From Leptolyngbyaceae cyanobacterium CRU_2_3 (GTDB lineage Bacteria; Cyanobacteriota; Cyanobacteriia; Elainellales; Elainellaceae), in contig JAAUOQ010000001.1 in NCBI GenBank assembly GCA_012034795.1, positions 1 to 58,066 of the forward strand: a stretch of DNA of 58,066 nucleotides, written 5' to 3'. Positions 9,273 to 18,676 of the stretch are shown here, in pieces. The position numbers and the translations under genes were made by a program. Under the pieces are notes generated by a model. That model saw nothing but the letters and a program-made list of their open reading frames with translations, was not told the DNA's origin and did no database searches. Position 1 is the stretch's first letter. Each line of letters starts with the position of its first letter.

Positions 9273-9836
9273 ATGCGCCATCGTTGGATTCCACTGATCA
9301 CTCTAGGCTTGACGGCAGGTTTGTTTGTCCTGAGACAGCCTGTGCAGGCAGCAGAAGTTGCGATGGTCTCCGACTGGCCTTCGGCCATCGCACCCCCCCT
9401 ACCCGGTTTGGAAAAAGCGACGGAATATTTACCCCCTGTCGTTTACCCCATGCGCCTAGAACTCAATCTGGGCAAACGGCGCGTCACCCTCTACCAAAAT
9501 GACCAAGTCATTAAATCCTATCCCGTTGCCGTGGGTCGGGCAGGTTGGGGAACGCCCACAGGTACCTTTGCCGTCAAAACAAAGTATCGAAATCCTCCTT
9601 GGCAGAATCCTTTTAAGGGGTATGTGGTTCCAGGTGGCGATCCTGAAAATCCCTTGGGACGTCGTTGGATGGGGTTCTGGACCGATGGTAAGAACTGGAT
9701 TGGTTTTCATGGTACACCCAATCGTGAATCCGTAGGTACAGCCGCCTCCCACGGTTGTGTGCGCATGTATAACGAAGATATTGAAGAGTTGTTTGAGCTT
9801 GTGGCCATTGACACCCCAGTAAAAGTGATTCGTTAG
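9273..9836 (+). CDS. L,D-transpeptidase (YkuD domain), exported
   Basis: L,D-transpeptidases cross-link peptidoglycan or attach lipoproteins to it in the periplasm. The product has a signal peptide (MRHRWIPLITLGLTAGLFVL, ending near QAAEV), then the YkuD domain: RLELNLGKRRVTLYQND, VGRAGWGTPTGTF, and the catalytic motif HGTPNRESVGTAASHGCVRM with the active Cys in SHGC at about residue 167. The length of about 187 residues is normal for one-domain exported members. The start at ATG 9273 is chosen because it gives the signal peptide directly; the longer frame from 9153 adds non-conserved residues. Confidence 0.92.
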   Translation: MRHRWIPLITLGLTAGLFVLRQPVQAAEVAMVSDWPSAIAPPLPGLEKATEYLPPVVYPMRLELNLGKRRVTLYQNDQVIKSYPVAVGRAGWGTPTGTFAVKTKYRNPPWQNPFKGYVVPGGDPENPLGRRWMGFWTDGKNWIGFHGTPNRESVGTAASHGCVRMYNEDIEELFELVAIDTPVKVIR

Positions 9837-10025
9837 GCCAGGGACTCTTGTGATCCCAACCCCAAGGCGTGATGGTCCCCAAAGTGAGATATCCTTAAAG
9901 ATCAAGAAGCTGTTATGAGTGGGTAGTGTATCTAGCGTTGCCAGGTAGGCTTTGTTATTTGCCTGCTTTCAGGTTGAGATGCTAATCCTTGTTCATCACT
10001 AGGACATTCGGTTTAGGGACGAAGC

Positions 10026-11189
10026 ATGAACATTGTTATATTGGGCGGTGATGGGTTCTGCGGCTGGCCAACTGCGCTACATCTGTCTACACTTGGCCAC
10101 GATATTGTCATCGTCGATAATTTGTCTAGGCGCAACATTGATAATGAACTGGAAACCGACTCATTAACACCCATTAGCCCCATTTCCATTCGGCTAAAGA
10201 CTTGGCAAGACTTAACGGGCAATCATATCCAGTTTTATAACTTTAATATTGCGACGGAATATGATCGCCTATTGAATCTATTTTGTACCTATCGGCCTGA
10301 GGTCGTGGTTCACTTTGCCGAACAGCGAGCAGCGCCTTATTCGATGAAATCCTCTCGGCAAAAACGTTACACCGTTAACAATAATCTCAATGCTACCAAT
10401 AATGTCCTTGCAGCCATCGTTGAGTCGGGTTTAGACATTCATGTTGTCCACCTAGGTACTATGGGGGTTTATGGATACGGCACAGCAGGGATGAAAATCC
10501 CAGAAGGGTATTTAGATGTACAGGTTGTCATTGATACAGGTGAGGTAGTGGAAAAACAAATCCTCTATCCGGCGGATCCTGGCAGCATCTATCATATGAC
10601 CAAAACGCAAGATCAGCTCTTCTTTTATTACTACAATAAGAACGACAAAATCAGAATCACTGATTTGCACCAAGGGGTTGTCTGGGGCACCAATACCGAA
10701 GAAACCAAACGCGACGAACGACTGATTAATCGCTTTGACTACGATGGCGATTATGGTACCGTCCTAAACCGCTTCCTGATGCAGGCAGCCATTGGCCATC
10801 CCCTCACAGTACATGGCACAGGTGGTCAAACGAGAGCCTTTATTCATATTCAAGACACTGTTAAGTGTATTCAACTGGCCATCGAAAACCCCCCCGAATC
10901 TGGTGAGCGGGTGAAGATTTTTAATCAGGTGACGGAAACTCATCGAGTCAGAGATCTCGCCAAAATTATTGCCGACATTACGGGCGCTCAGATCAATCAC
11001 CTAGAGAATCCCAGAACAGAAGCGGCTGAAAATGACTTGTTTGTAGAGAATAAGTGTTTTATGGATCTAGGGCTACAACCCACCAAATTGGATGTGGGCT
11101 TAATGAAAGAGGTAACTGAGATTGCCGCTAAATATAAAGATCGCTGCGATCACTCGAAAATCTTATGCACATCCAAGTGGCGCAAGTAA
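10026..11189 (+). CDS. sqdB: UDP-sulfoquinovose synthase SqdB
   Basis: SqdB makes UDP-sulfoquinovose from UDP-glucose and sulfite for the thylakoid lipid SQDG. The protein is an extended short-chain dehydrogenase with the N-terminal NAD-binding motif MNIVILGGDGFCGWPTALHL, DNLSRRNIDNELE, the catalytic threonine segment HLGTMGVYGYGT near residue 145, and IPEGYLD. The SDR Tyr/Lys lies in SIYHMTKTQDQ (Y and K four apart). At 387 residues it is full length. The sqdX glycosyltransferase usually found beside it in many cyanobacteria is not adjacent here. No clear promoter is assigned. Confidence 0.95.
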   Translation: MNIVILGGDGFCGWPTALHLSTLGHDIVIVDNLSRRNIDNELETDSLTPISPISIRLKTWQDLTGNHIQFYNFNIATEYDRLLNLFCTYRPEVVVHFAEQRAAPYSMKSSRQKRYTVNNNLNATNNVLAAIVESGLDIHVVHLGTMGVYGYGTAGMKIPEGYLDVQVVIDTGEVVEKQILYPADPGSIYHMTKTQDQLFFYYYNKNDKIRITDLHQGVVWGTNTEETKRDERLINRFDYDGDYGTVLNRFLMQAAIGHPLTVHGTGGQTRAFIHIQDTVKCIQLAIENPPESGERVKIFNQVTETHRVRDLAKIIADITGAQINHLENPRTEAAENDLFVENKCFMDLGLQPTKLDVGLMKEVTEIAAKYKDRCDHSKILCTSKWRK

Positions 11190-11463
11190 TTGACTCTACG
11201 GTAGTCCACCAGATGTAAGGATAGAGCTTGGCGTTCGCGTTATAGAAATGCAAAAGATTTTGTTCCTCATACCGTTTTCTGCACTCCTAAAGAGTGACCC
11301 TTGACGCTCATCCCGCTAACGCTTTGTGTATAGCAGGAGATTCCCCGTTCACGAAGTCTTGACTAGATGCAGAATACTCCCCGCCATAACCTCTCTAGGG
11401 GCATTTTCACACAACGTTTTTTGAACCTATTGCGCAGTAACAATCCGCTAGCAATATCACGCT
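11190..11463. other. gene-free stretch before IS200 remnant
   Basis: Between sqdB and the transposase remnant I see no credible reading frame, no tRNA-like fold and no strong terminator. The sequence may be the degenerate 5' part of the same IS200-like insertion. Confidence 0.4.
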
Positions 11464-11616
11464 AGTCGACTGATTCGAAAAGAGTTTTCGGAACATCTTG
11501 GCAGCGTCTACCGCAAACCTGTGTTCTGGAGTTGTTCGTACTGCATCATTTCTTATGGTAGAGCACCTATCTCCCTTTTGAATCAGTACATCCAGCAACA
11601 AGCCGAGATTGACTGA
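11464..11616 (+). pseudogene. IS200/IS605 TnpA C-terminal remnant
   Basis: In the plus strand this 50-codon frame reads SRLIRKEF, then YRKPVFWSCSYCIISYG and [13 protein letters not shown] before a stop. This matches the C-terminal part of Y1 HUH transposases (catalytic tyrosine in SYC, followed by the QYI-QQ helix). The N-terminal HUH region is not recognisable upstream. Downstream, up to about 11715, comes a GC-rich segment (CTCCGACCGGCC, CGGTCGCCCATCC) resembling IS200/IS605 end DNA. The fragment directly precedes mnmG and probably displaced its original upstream region. Confidence 0.65.
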
Positions 11617-11782
11617 TGGTCTCCGACCGGCCTATGTCCTACGGACAGCACGCAATGGCCATCGCTCCCTCCGGTCGCCCATCCCTTCACCACCACCCAA
11701 GCCTTCGGCGATGGGCAGCACTGCGACAGATCTTGGTAGAACCACTAAAATTTTAAAAGCGATCCCTTTCTCAAGAGCGAAT

Positions 11783-13690
11783 ATGATATCTCCAGCATCG
11801 GTTGAATTTTTGGATGAGTTTGAGGTGATTGTCGTTGGGGGTGGCCATGCTGGTTGTGAGGCTGCTTTAGCGACAGCGCGCTTGGGGTGTAAGACCCTGC
11901 TGTTGACCTTGAATTTAGACAAGATTGCTTGGCAACCCTGCAATCCTGCCGTGGGGGCTCCTGCTAAATCGCAACTCACCCATGAAGTCGATGCCTTGGG
12001 GGGTGAAATTGGCAAAATGGCCGATCGCACCTATTTGCAAAAACGGCTGCTCAATCATTCCCGTGGTCCAGCGGTGTGGGCCTTGCGCGCCCAGACGGAT
12101 AAGCGCGAATACGCCGCCGTCATGAAAACCATTGTTGAAAACCAGGCTCATTTGATAGTACGAGAGGGGATGGTCACCGATTTGGTTCTGGGTGATCACG
12201 ATGAAGTGATTGGCGTGAAAACCTACTTTGGTGTGGCTTTTCGTTGTCAAACGGTGATTTTAACAACGGGCACCTTCTTAGGAGGCCGGATCTGGGTGGG
12301 GAATAAATCGATGGCCGCTGGTCGGGCTGGCGAGTTTGCCGCTGAGGGTCTAACCGAAACCCTGAATCAATTAGGCTTTGAAACAGGCCGATTAAAAACC
12401 GGGACTCCGGCGCGAGTAGACAAGCGCTCGGTGGACTATAGCCACATGGAGCCGCAACCCCCGGATGAACAAGTGCGCTGGTTTAGTTTTGACCCCACTG
12501 TTTGGATTGAGCGGGAGCAAATGAATTGCTATATTACTCGCACCACACCAGAAACCCATAAGCTGATTCAGGATAACTTGCATCTGTCGCCTGTCTATGG
12601 TGGCTGGGTGGAAGCCAAAGGCCCACGCTACTGCCCCAGTATTGAAGATAAGATTGTCCGGTTTGCCGATAAAGCCAGTCACCAAATTTTTATTGAACCC
12701 GAAGGGCGGGATATTCCTGAGCTGTATATTCAAGGGTTTTCGACGGGTCTACCCGAAGCTTTGCAGGTGGAATTGCTGCGATCGCTCCCCGGTCTCGAAC
12801 ATTGCACGATGCTGCGCCCCGCCTATGCCGTGGAATACGATTATCTACCTGCTACCCAGTGCTACCCCACCTTAATGACCAAGCGGATTGAGGGGCTCTT
12901 TTGTGCGGGGCAAATTAACGGCACCACAGGCTATGAAGAAGCCGCCGCCCAAGGAATTGTTGCCGGGATTAATGCCGCTCGCTTTGTCCACCAGGAAGAG
13001 ATGATAGTTTTCCCAAGGGCGGAGAGCTATATTGGCACCCTCATTGATGATCTATGCACTAAAGATCTGCGCGAACCCTATCGGATGTTGACGGGGCGAT
13101 CAGAGTATCGCCTGCTGTTGCGCTCCGATAATGCCGATCAACGCTTAACTCCCTTGGGACGAACTGTAGGTCTGATTGATGATCGCCGCTGGCAATTATT
13201 TACCAACAAACAAAGGGCGATCGCAGTCGAAAAAGAACGTCTGTATAGAACCCGGATCAAAGAACACGATCCTGTGGCTCAAGCCATTGTCGAGGCTACA
13301 GCCGAGAAAATCAAAGGAGCCATTTCCCTGTCTGATCTGCTACGCCGACCCCAGTTGCACTACTGCGATCTGGAACGCCAGGGGTTAGGGGTGACCACCC
13401 TAGCGGCGGCTGAGAAAGAAAGTGTAGAAATTGAGATCAAATATGCAGGCTATATTCAGCGGCAACAGCGGCAAATTGAACAAGTCCGTCGGCAAGAACA
13501 GCGTCCATTACCCCAAAATTTGGACTATGCCAAAATCGATACCCTGTCGATGGAAGCACGAGAAAAATTGGCCAAAGTCAAGCCTTTAACTCTTGGCCAA
13601 GCCTCGCGGATTGGCGGGGTGAATCCCTCAGATATCAATGCACTCTTGTTTTATCTAGAAACCGTATCTCGTTTATCCCCTGTGAGCTGA
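11783..13690 (+). CDS. mnmG: tRNA uridine-5-carboxymethylaminomethyl(34) synthesis enzyme MnmG (GidA)
   Basis: MnmG with MnmE installs the (carboxymethyl)aminomethyl group on wobble U34 of several tRNAs, using FAD, NADH and methylenetetrahydrofolate. The product has the FAD-binding dinucleotide motif [18 protein letters not shown], the signature [53 protein letters not shown] and the C-terminal helical domain ending [20 protein letters not shown]. About 635 residues is normal. I choose ATG 11783 (MISPASVEF) because the longer reading frame from 11609 passes through transposon-derived DNA. Confidence 0.95.
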   Translation: MISPASVEFLDEFEVIVVGGGHAGCEAALATARLGCKTLLLTLNLDKIAWQPCNPAVGAPAKSQLTHEVDALGGEIGKMADRTYLQKRLLNHSRGPAVWALRAQTDKREYAAVMKTIVENQAHLIVREGMVTDLVLGDHDEVIGVKTYFGVAFRCQTVILTTGTFLGGRIWVGNKSMAAGRAGEFAAEGLTETLNQLGFETGRLKTGTPARVDKRSVDYSHMEPQPPDEQVRWFSFDPTVWIEREQMNCYITRTTPETHKLIQDNLHLSPVYGGWVEAKGPRYCPSIEDKIVRFADKASHQIFIEPEGRDIPELYIQGFSTGLPEALQVELLRSLPGLEHCTMLRPAYAVEYDYLPATQCYPTLMTKRIEGLFCAGQINGTTGYEEAAAQGIVAGINAARFVHQEEMIVFPRAESYIGTLIDDLCTKDLREPYRMLTGRSEYRLLLRSDNADQRLTPLGRTVGLIDDRRWQLFTNKQRAIAVEKERLYRTRIKEHDPVAQAIVEATAEKIKGAISLSDLLRRPQLHYCDLERQGLGVTTLAAAEKESVEIEIKYAGYIQRQQRQIEQVRRQEQRPLPQNLDYAKIDTLSMEAREKLAKVKPLTLGQASRIGGVNPSDINALLFYLETVSRLSPVS

Positions 13691-13736
13691 GCGCCTGTGA
13701 TACCATGTTTAAAGTCTAGTGGGTTGTAATCAGCAT

Positions 13737-13810
13737 CGGGATGTAGCGCAGCTTGGTAGCGCGCCTGCTTTGGGAGCAGGATGTCGCAGGTTCGAATCCT
13801 GTCATCCCGA
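13737..13810 (+). tRNA. tRNA-Pro(TGG)
   Basis: A complete cloverleaf can be drawn: acceptor CGGGATG/CATCCCG, D-arm with GCGCAGCTTGGTAGCGC, anticodon stem CCTGC/GCAGG with loop around TTTGGGA and anticodon TGG (proline), T-arm with GTTCGAATCC. Discriminator A at 13810; CCA is not encoded. An integrase gene begins 200 bp downstream, so the 3' end of this tRNA is the likely attachment site of the following element. Confidence 0.95.
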
Positions 13811-14010
13811 TTTAGATTAGAGTTTTCTTTAAGCCTAATTGGGGCGACTTTTTTTGCTGCATCAAAGCTTTCGACGGTTTTTATCGCTCTGATTTTTGCG
13901 CTCCAGTTGAGTCAAGGTGTGGATAGTTCTGCCGAGTTTTGTCGATTTCTGTCCAAAAACTGGTGTAAGATTGGTGTAAATTGGGTAGCTAGTTTGCTCT
14001 TTTACACCGT

Positions 14011-15198
14011 ATGACGACCTTAATCAAAGACACTTCTGGCAGGACTTCTAAAGGATCGGTAGCAATTCTGTGTAGTAACAGCCGCCTTCAGCTTCGGTTC
14101 AACTATGGGGGCAAGCGTCACTACCTGTCGCTGGGGTTGCCTGATACAAAGGTAAATCGCAAGGCGGCTGAACTTAAAGTTCAAATTATTGAGCGCGATA
14201 TTGCTTACGGAGAAGTGGATTTAACGCTTCAGAAATATAAGCCCCAAAATAGCCTGGGGGCAGTAAGTCTTGAGGGGCTAGAGCCAGACTTGCGTGACCT
14301 CTGGGAAAAGTGGGTAGACTACCGGAAGCCACAACTGGAAGCCAAGACGTTGGAATGGTTTAGTACGATGGGTAACCATATTCATCGGATGCCTGTCTAT
14401 ACCCTCGATCAATCCCACCAGATTCGAGATTGGATCGTTGCCAATATTGCTGCTGATATGGGCAAACGCCTCTTAACCCGGATCAATGCCTGTTGTAAGT
14501 GGGCGCTTAAGACGGGGTTGATTGCCCAAAATCCATTTGAGGGAATGGCGGCTGAAATTAAGTTAACTAAAGCTCAAAATACCGATCATTTCGAGATCGA
14601 TCCTTTTGCTCGTGAAGAGCAGGAGGCAATCATCAATGCTTTCGAGACGCATCGATATCATAAGATTTATGCGCCGCTTGTCAGATTTTTGTTTCTGACG
14701 GGGTGTAGACCTTCCGAAGCCTTGGGTTTGAAGTGGCGGCATGTAGATGATGACAAAATCCTGTTTAAAGAAGCCGTGGTTTATGCTAACGGCAAGCCTA
14801 CTGCAAAGGGATCCACGAAAACTGGCAAAGATCGGTTTTTCCCGATTAACAAGACCTTAGGAGCATTCTTGGATTCGATTAAGCTAGAAAATGCCAAATC
14901 TGAGGATCTTCTATTCAATATTGACGGGAAACCGATGAACTATAATCTCTTCTGGAGAGCTTGGCATGGGCGCAAGTCTGGGAAGAAGCGGTATGTTGGG
15001 GTTGTTACGAACTTAGCAGAGCAGGGGCAAATTAAACGCTATCGCCATCCATATCAGTGCCGTCATACCTTTATTACTCAATGCTTAGAAGCAGGCGTGC
15101 CCATTCCTCAAGTTGCCAAGTGGGTCGGCAATAGCCCTACGATTATCATGCAGCATTATGCAGGCATCCTTTCTTCTGTTCAGGTTCCAGAGTTCTAG
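14011..15198 (+). CDS. tyrosine-type site-specific integrase
   Basis: The integrase catalyses site-specific integration and excision. The C-terminal catalytic domain shows box I arginine in LFLTGCRPSEALGLKW (about residue 225), box II as YQCRHTFITQCLEAG with the second Arg-His, and the C-terminal NSPTIIMQHYAGIL carrying the catalytic His and nucleophilic Tyr. In box II the usual H-x-x-R is Y-x-x-R. The N-terminal Arm-type and core-binding regions (residues about 20-190) are as expected for a 395-residue phage/ICE integrase. The position right after tRNA-Pro supports integration at that tRNA. It converges with the small gene at 15210. Confidence 0.9.
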   Translation: MTTLIKDTSGRTSKGSVAILCSNSRLQLRFNYGGKRHYLSLGLPDTKVNRKAAELKVQIIERDIAYGEVDLTLQKYKPQNSLGAVSLEGLEPDLRDLWEKWVDYRKPQLEAKTLEWFSTMGNHIHRMPVYTLDQSHQIRDWIVANIAADMGKRLLTRINACCKWALKTGLIAQNPFEGMAAEIKLTKAQNTDHFEIDPFAREEQEAIINAFETHRYHKIYAPLVRFLFLTGCRPSEALGLKWRHVDDDKILFKEAVVYANGKPTAKGSTKTGKDRFFPINKTLGAFLDSIKLENAKSEDLLFNIDGKPMNYNLFWRAWHGRKSGKKRYVGVVTNLAEQGQIKRYRHPYQCRHTFITQCLEAGVPIPQVAKWVGNSPTIIMQHYAGILSSVQVPEF

Positions 15199-15209
15199 CT
15201 CGGCTCTTT

Positions 15210-15542
15210 TTACACTCGCTTTATGCGTTGTCCTTTGGGCTTAGCTTGATTGCTGAGTAGACTTGCTTGGAAATTTTCAATGGCTCTCAGATGAGCTTCT
15301 GGATCGTGCCGATTGACTACCCAGTCAATCATGAGAGGCAAGTTATAAAGAATTAAACGGCTGTTAACTTCAGAATAGTGGATACCCTGAATCAGGGATC
15401 CTTCTCTCCGTAGGCTTTGTAACGTTTTTGTAGATAGACCTAGTTTTTCCTGCAACAGGGCAGGATCTACAAACAACTCTCTGAGAATTACTTCTGGCAA
15501 GGAAAATTTGACGTTGGAGTTGGGAGTACTGGATAAGCTCAT
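15210..15542 (-). CDS. small DNA-binding protein, possible excisionase
   Basis: About 110 residues with a likely helix-turn-helix in LLQEKLGLSTKTLQSLRREG (residues about 31-50), followed by GIHYSEVNSRLILYNLPLMI. This layout (HTH, then a wing-like beta pair and a basic tail KPKGQRIKRV) resembles Xis/MerR-type excisionase helpers. Its position tail-to-tail with the integrase fits such a role, but I have no direct family match. Start taken at ATG 15542; a TTG two codons upstream is possible. Confidence 0.6.
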   Translation of the reverse strand: MSLSSTPNSNVKFSLPEVILRELFVDPALLQEKLGLSTKTLQSLRREGSLIQGIHYSEVNSRLILYNLPLMIDWVVNRHDPEAHLRAIENFQASLLSNQAKPKGQRIKRV

Positions 15543-15603
15543 TGGCAAGTCGTTTCTTCAAGCGTGTCTAAGTCAAGCGTTAAGAGTGTCGAGATGATCT
15601 GAG

Positions 15604-18600
15604 TCATTGAATTTTCCTGAGGTAACGAATTTCAATCTGATGGGAATGCACCCATTGCCTTGCCTTAACCTTTGCAGTCCCTGCTTCAATGGCCAGTACC
15701 TGTAAGTCTTTACCCCAACAGGTGACTTTCATCGCTCCATCTGGACCCCGGTATCGACAGACATCGCCGATCTGAATCTTAGCCCCCACAAAATTAGGCG
15801 ATCGAGCTTTAGGCGGTTGGGGTTGTGCAGTGGTGACAAACTCGGCATTGTTTAGGACAGAACCTCCTTGGGGTAGGACTTTTCGGCTCTGCCAACCTGG
15901 TGACAGTATGGTGACAACTGCACCATTCTTGGTGACACTGGGTTGATTTATGGTGACACTCGGATTGTCGCTGGTGACAGTCCCGTTCTGAGAGTGTCTT
16001 ACCGGAGTAAGTTCGCGCTCATTTGTCTCGGCAGTCCAATTGTCACCAGCGTTCAGGAGACTGTCACCAAATTCTGAGGGATTGTCACCACTTTTTTGGG
16101 GATTGTCACCAGTATTTGGATGACTGTCACCACGGTTAATGACTTGAATTTCCAAACGATTCCCTTCATTTCGGTCGATCGCCAGACCCATTGTCACCAA
16201 TTCGCGCATCAATCCTCGGATTTGATCGAGGGTAGCTTTGCGATCGTATACAGCCCTGGCTCGGTAAATATCCCTGGCGGTCACCCATCCCTTGCGTTGA
16301 GAAAGCGATAATATTTTGCAGTAGCTGGGGGTGAGGTCGCCATCGAGGGCGTCCCCTTCACTGTGAATCAACTTCACCTGACCCAGATAAAACTTGCTGA
16401 GTTGAATTGCGGTTCGCAGGGTTGTTTCGGATATTTGCTCCCCTGGAGTCTGTCCAGCGATCGCGGCATTGAGACAGTGCAACAGTAGAGCCAACACGCC
16501 AGTATCGCTCTTGAACTTGGCGTAGACTGCCCGCAGGCTCTGTTTAACTTCTGCCAGCCGAAGCCGATCCAGCTCGTTATACCAGTGGATATACCATTCC
16601 TGGGCCGCTGGGCTGAGACGATAGGTTGTGGTCGGGAACTCGGCCAACCGTCGATAGATACCGTAGAGAAAGTCTGAAATATCAAGATGAACCGCATTTT
16701 CAGGATAGGAAGCGGGGCGAATGGGTAGGAAGCACCAGAGAAAGCGTGCCCACTGCCCGGAAGGATCGGAAAAGTCGCCCATCAGCGATCGCAGGGTATC
16801 CGGTTGGGTGCTGCCCGTGATGGAATAAGCAGAGCGGGCAATGAACAGGCGTTTGCCCCCTGCCCGATCCACCTTCTGGGCGCTGCCATCCCGACCGGAC
16901 AGAAGGGATTCTTTATCGGTACCGCGACCGCTACGGTACTGGTTTTGTCCTCGGATGAGCGCGGATAACTCATCGAACCAACCCAGGAAGCCAGACTTCG
17001 GTTGATTGGCCTGAATTTGTACAACGGCCTCACGGGTAGCATCCGTGGTGAAATAGTCTCTGGGTTTCGGTTTTTGGGGTGCGGCCTGTCCCGCCTCTTT
17101 GGATTGCCTGCATTCGTCTTCCCAGGTTTCCAGGGCAGCTCGGTAGACTTCTTCAGCCTCGGCTTGCAGACGAAACAGGGGCTTGAGGATGATTTTCTGA
17201 GAGGGGGACTTACCGCTGCCGCTCTCGGCCACAATGCCCGTGTAGAGAATGGGGTAGACCAGTACCCGTGTTCAGTTCCAGTTCTGTACCTACAGGCAAC
17301 AGGCTGCCCGCTGTAGGTAAAAGCGTTGTGAGCATTGCCATGCTGGTCGTCCCCATCCAGTAAGCGATTTGCTCTAAGGGGTGAGCCAGAAGCGAATCGA
17401 GGTATTGGTTTAAGGTGGGGTGATAGGATGCCAAACGGGTTAGGCGATCGATTTCCGTGCGGGTTTCGCTACGAGACTGCTGGTGCTCCAGTTCCTGTTG
17501 AATGTTTTTTACCAGGAACCAGAGGGTGCTCTCTGGTTTGCCGATGCGAGAAGCCCAAGTCATCACTTGCGCGGTGAGTTGGGTATCCGTGGGGGCACCG
17601 GAAACAAATTGACGAATTTGAAGTTGGAGTTCCTCTAAGCTCAGAGCTTGAGGATCTGCTGTTGATGTAGACGGGGAAATCGGTTGAACAGGTAAGGAAA
17701 CCGGATGCTGTTCTGCCCGAACCTGTCGCCATAGCCAGCCTTTGATGCAGCTTTCAATCTGGTCTGGCGACAAGCTGGAGCCGGGATTGTCTTTCAAAGC
17801 TGACTTCCAAAGGCGATCGCTATCTTTTTGACTCAGTGGAGGTGTGCAGCGAGAACAAAATTCGTCCAAGTGGCGATGGGGGTCGCCTGTATAGGACTGA
17901 CCAATGCTTTCCAGATAACGAGCTGTTCCCAGAAGATCGCGTGCTAATTTGGCTCCTGTGTTGTCCCGGTTGCCCTGAATGGCTCCCGCCAAAGATTCTC
18001 GGCTGGTTTTACTGAGGCAGATCTTCAAGGGAACCGACTGGTTGATGGGGAGCCGGAACTGTCGTTCAAACTCTGCCCAACTTGGGGAAGTGGGTTGCGA
18101 TGCAGACTGCATCTGCTGGACGATCCATTGAGGGGCGATCACAATGTCGCACTCGGCAAAACTCTGCCCTGGTAGATAGCGATAAACGCCAGTGGTAGGG
18201 TGATGACCCAGCACAACCGACTGACACCCATCCCAGCGAAACTCCAGCATCTCAGCTTTGCCGTCGTCGCCTGTGGTCCCCGTCTTCAGCTTGCGAGTGA
18301 CAACCTGTTGCCAGTCTTGTTGGGGCAGGCGGTAGATCAGTTGGTAGCGTCCAGGTCTACCGGAGGTGATTCCCACAGTCCGGGGCAGAGCTTCATCCAG
18401 AGAAAGTCCTGAAAGGGTCTCGATCAAGCGATCGCAGGAGTCTCCATCATGATCCAGAAACACCAATCCATCGGACGGCGTTCCACAGAGCACCCCCACT
18501 GCTTTACACCGCCCCGCCCGAATCTCGGATTCAATTTGCGCTTTGCTCAGGGGCGATCTTTGCCAGTTGGGTAGGTAGGGCGCTTTATGGGCACCGACTG

Positions 18601-18676
18601 CAACTAGGGCCAAGTCCTCCGGTAACGCTGCTAATTGTTCCAGCAAGTGTCCGGCATTCATCTCAATAGTCTTCAA
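15604..18676 (-). CDS. primase-polymerase N-terminal domain plus DUF3987 helicase-type replication protein (frameshifted)
   Basis: The N-terminal part (residues 1-230) is a bifunctional primase/polymerase-like domain: VGVLCGTPSDGLVFLDHDGD carries the D-x-D catalytic pair, followed by TSGRPGRYQLIYR and FRWDGCQSVVLGHHP. The middle is a DUF3987 region with a P-loop AESGSGKSP, typical of DnaB/SF3-like ATPases of cyanobacterial plasmids and phages. The two halves are in different frames. The downstream frame is open only after a TGA at 17272-17274, so one extra base lies between about 17210 and 17271, e.g. in the CCC at 17265-17267. The joined product is about 1020 residues. The C-terminal third is low complexity with G-D and V-T heptads caused by the DNA repeat array at 15832-16198, then ends in a small beta domain (QIGDVCRYRGPDGAMKV). 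It probably starts replication of the element. Confidence 0.75.
15832..16198. repeat. iteron-like array: twelve TGGTGACA motifs in two opposed arms
   Basis: GGTGACA occurs on the plus strand at 15832, 15899, 15910, 15931, 15952 and 15973. Its complement TGTCACC occurs at 16041, 16062, 16083, 16104, 16125 and 16192. Within the arms the spacing is exactly 21 bp (two helical turns), with one 11-bp step (15899 to 15910). The three larger gaps are 67, 68 and 67 bp. In the centre (15998-16011) lies CTTACCGGAGTAAG with a 5-bp stem. Copies are read in different codon frames (G-D, V-T, L-S-P), so the DNA motif and not the protein is conserved. Such ordered, inverted arrays are typical of initiator or partition protein binding sites; here it is a candidate replication origin inside the replication gene. 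Confidence 0.85.

Noticed and set aside
11609-11782. 58-residue N-terminal extension of MnmG
   Set aside because: The extension is translated IS-end DNA; conserved MnmG sequence starts just after ATG 11783.
13811-14010. ORF 13781-14014 overlapping tRNA-Pro
   Set aside because: It reads through the tRNA and ends at the integrase start; no ribosome binding site or motif.
15832-16198. CRISPR-like interpretation of the 21-bp repeats
   Set aside because: The repeated unit is only 8 bp, orientation flips in the centre, the spacers are 13 bp and coding, and no cas gene is near.
17210-17271. Programmed frameshift in the primase gene
   Set aside because: No slippery heptamer or stimulatory stem is evident, and similar single-base shifts occur throughout the window, so an ordinary error or mutation is more likely.
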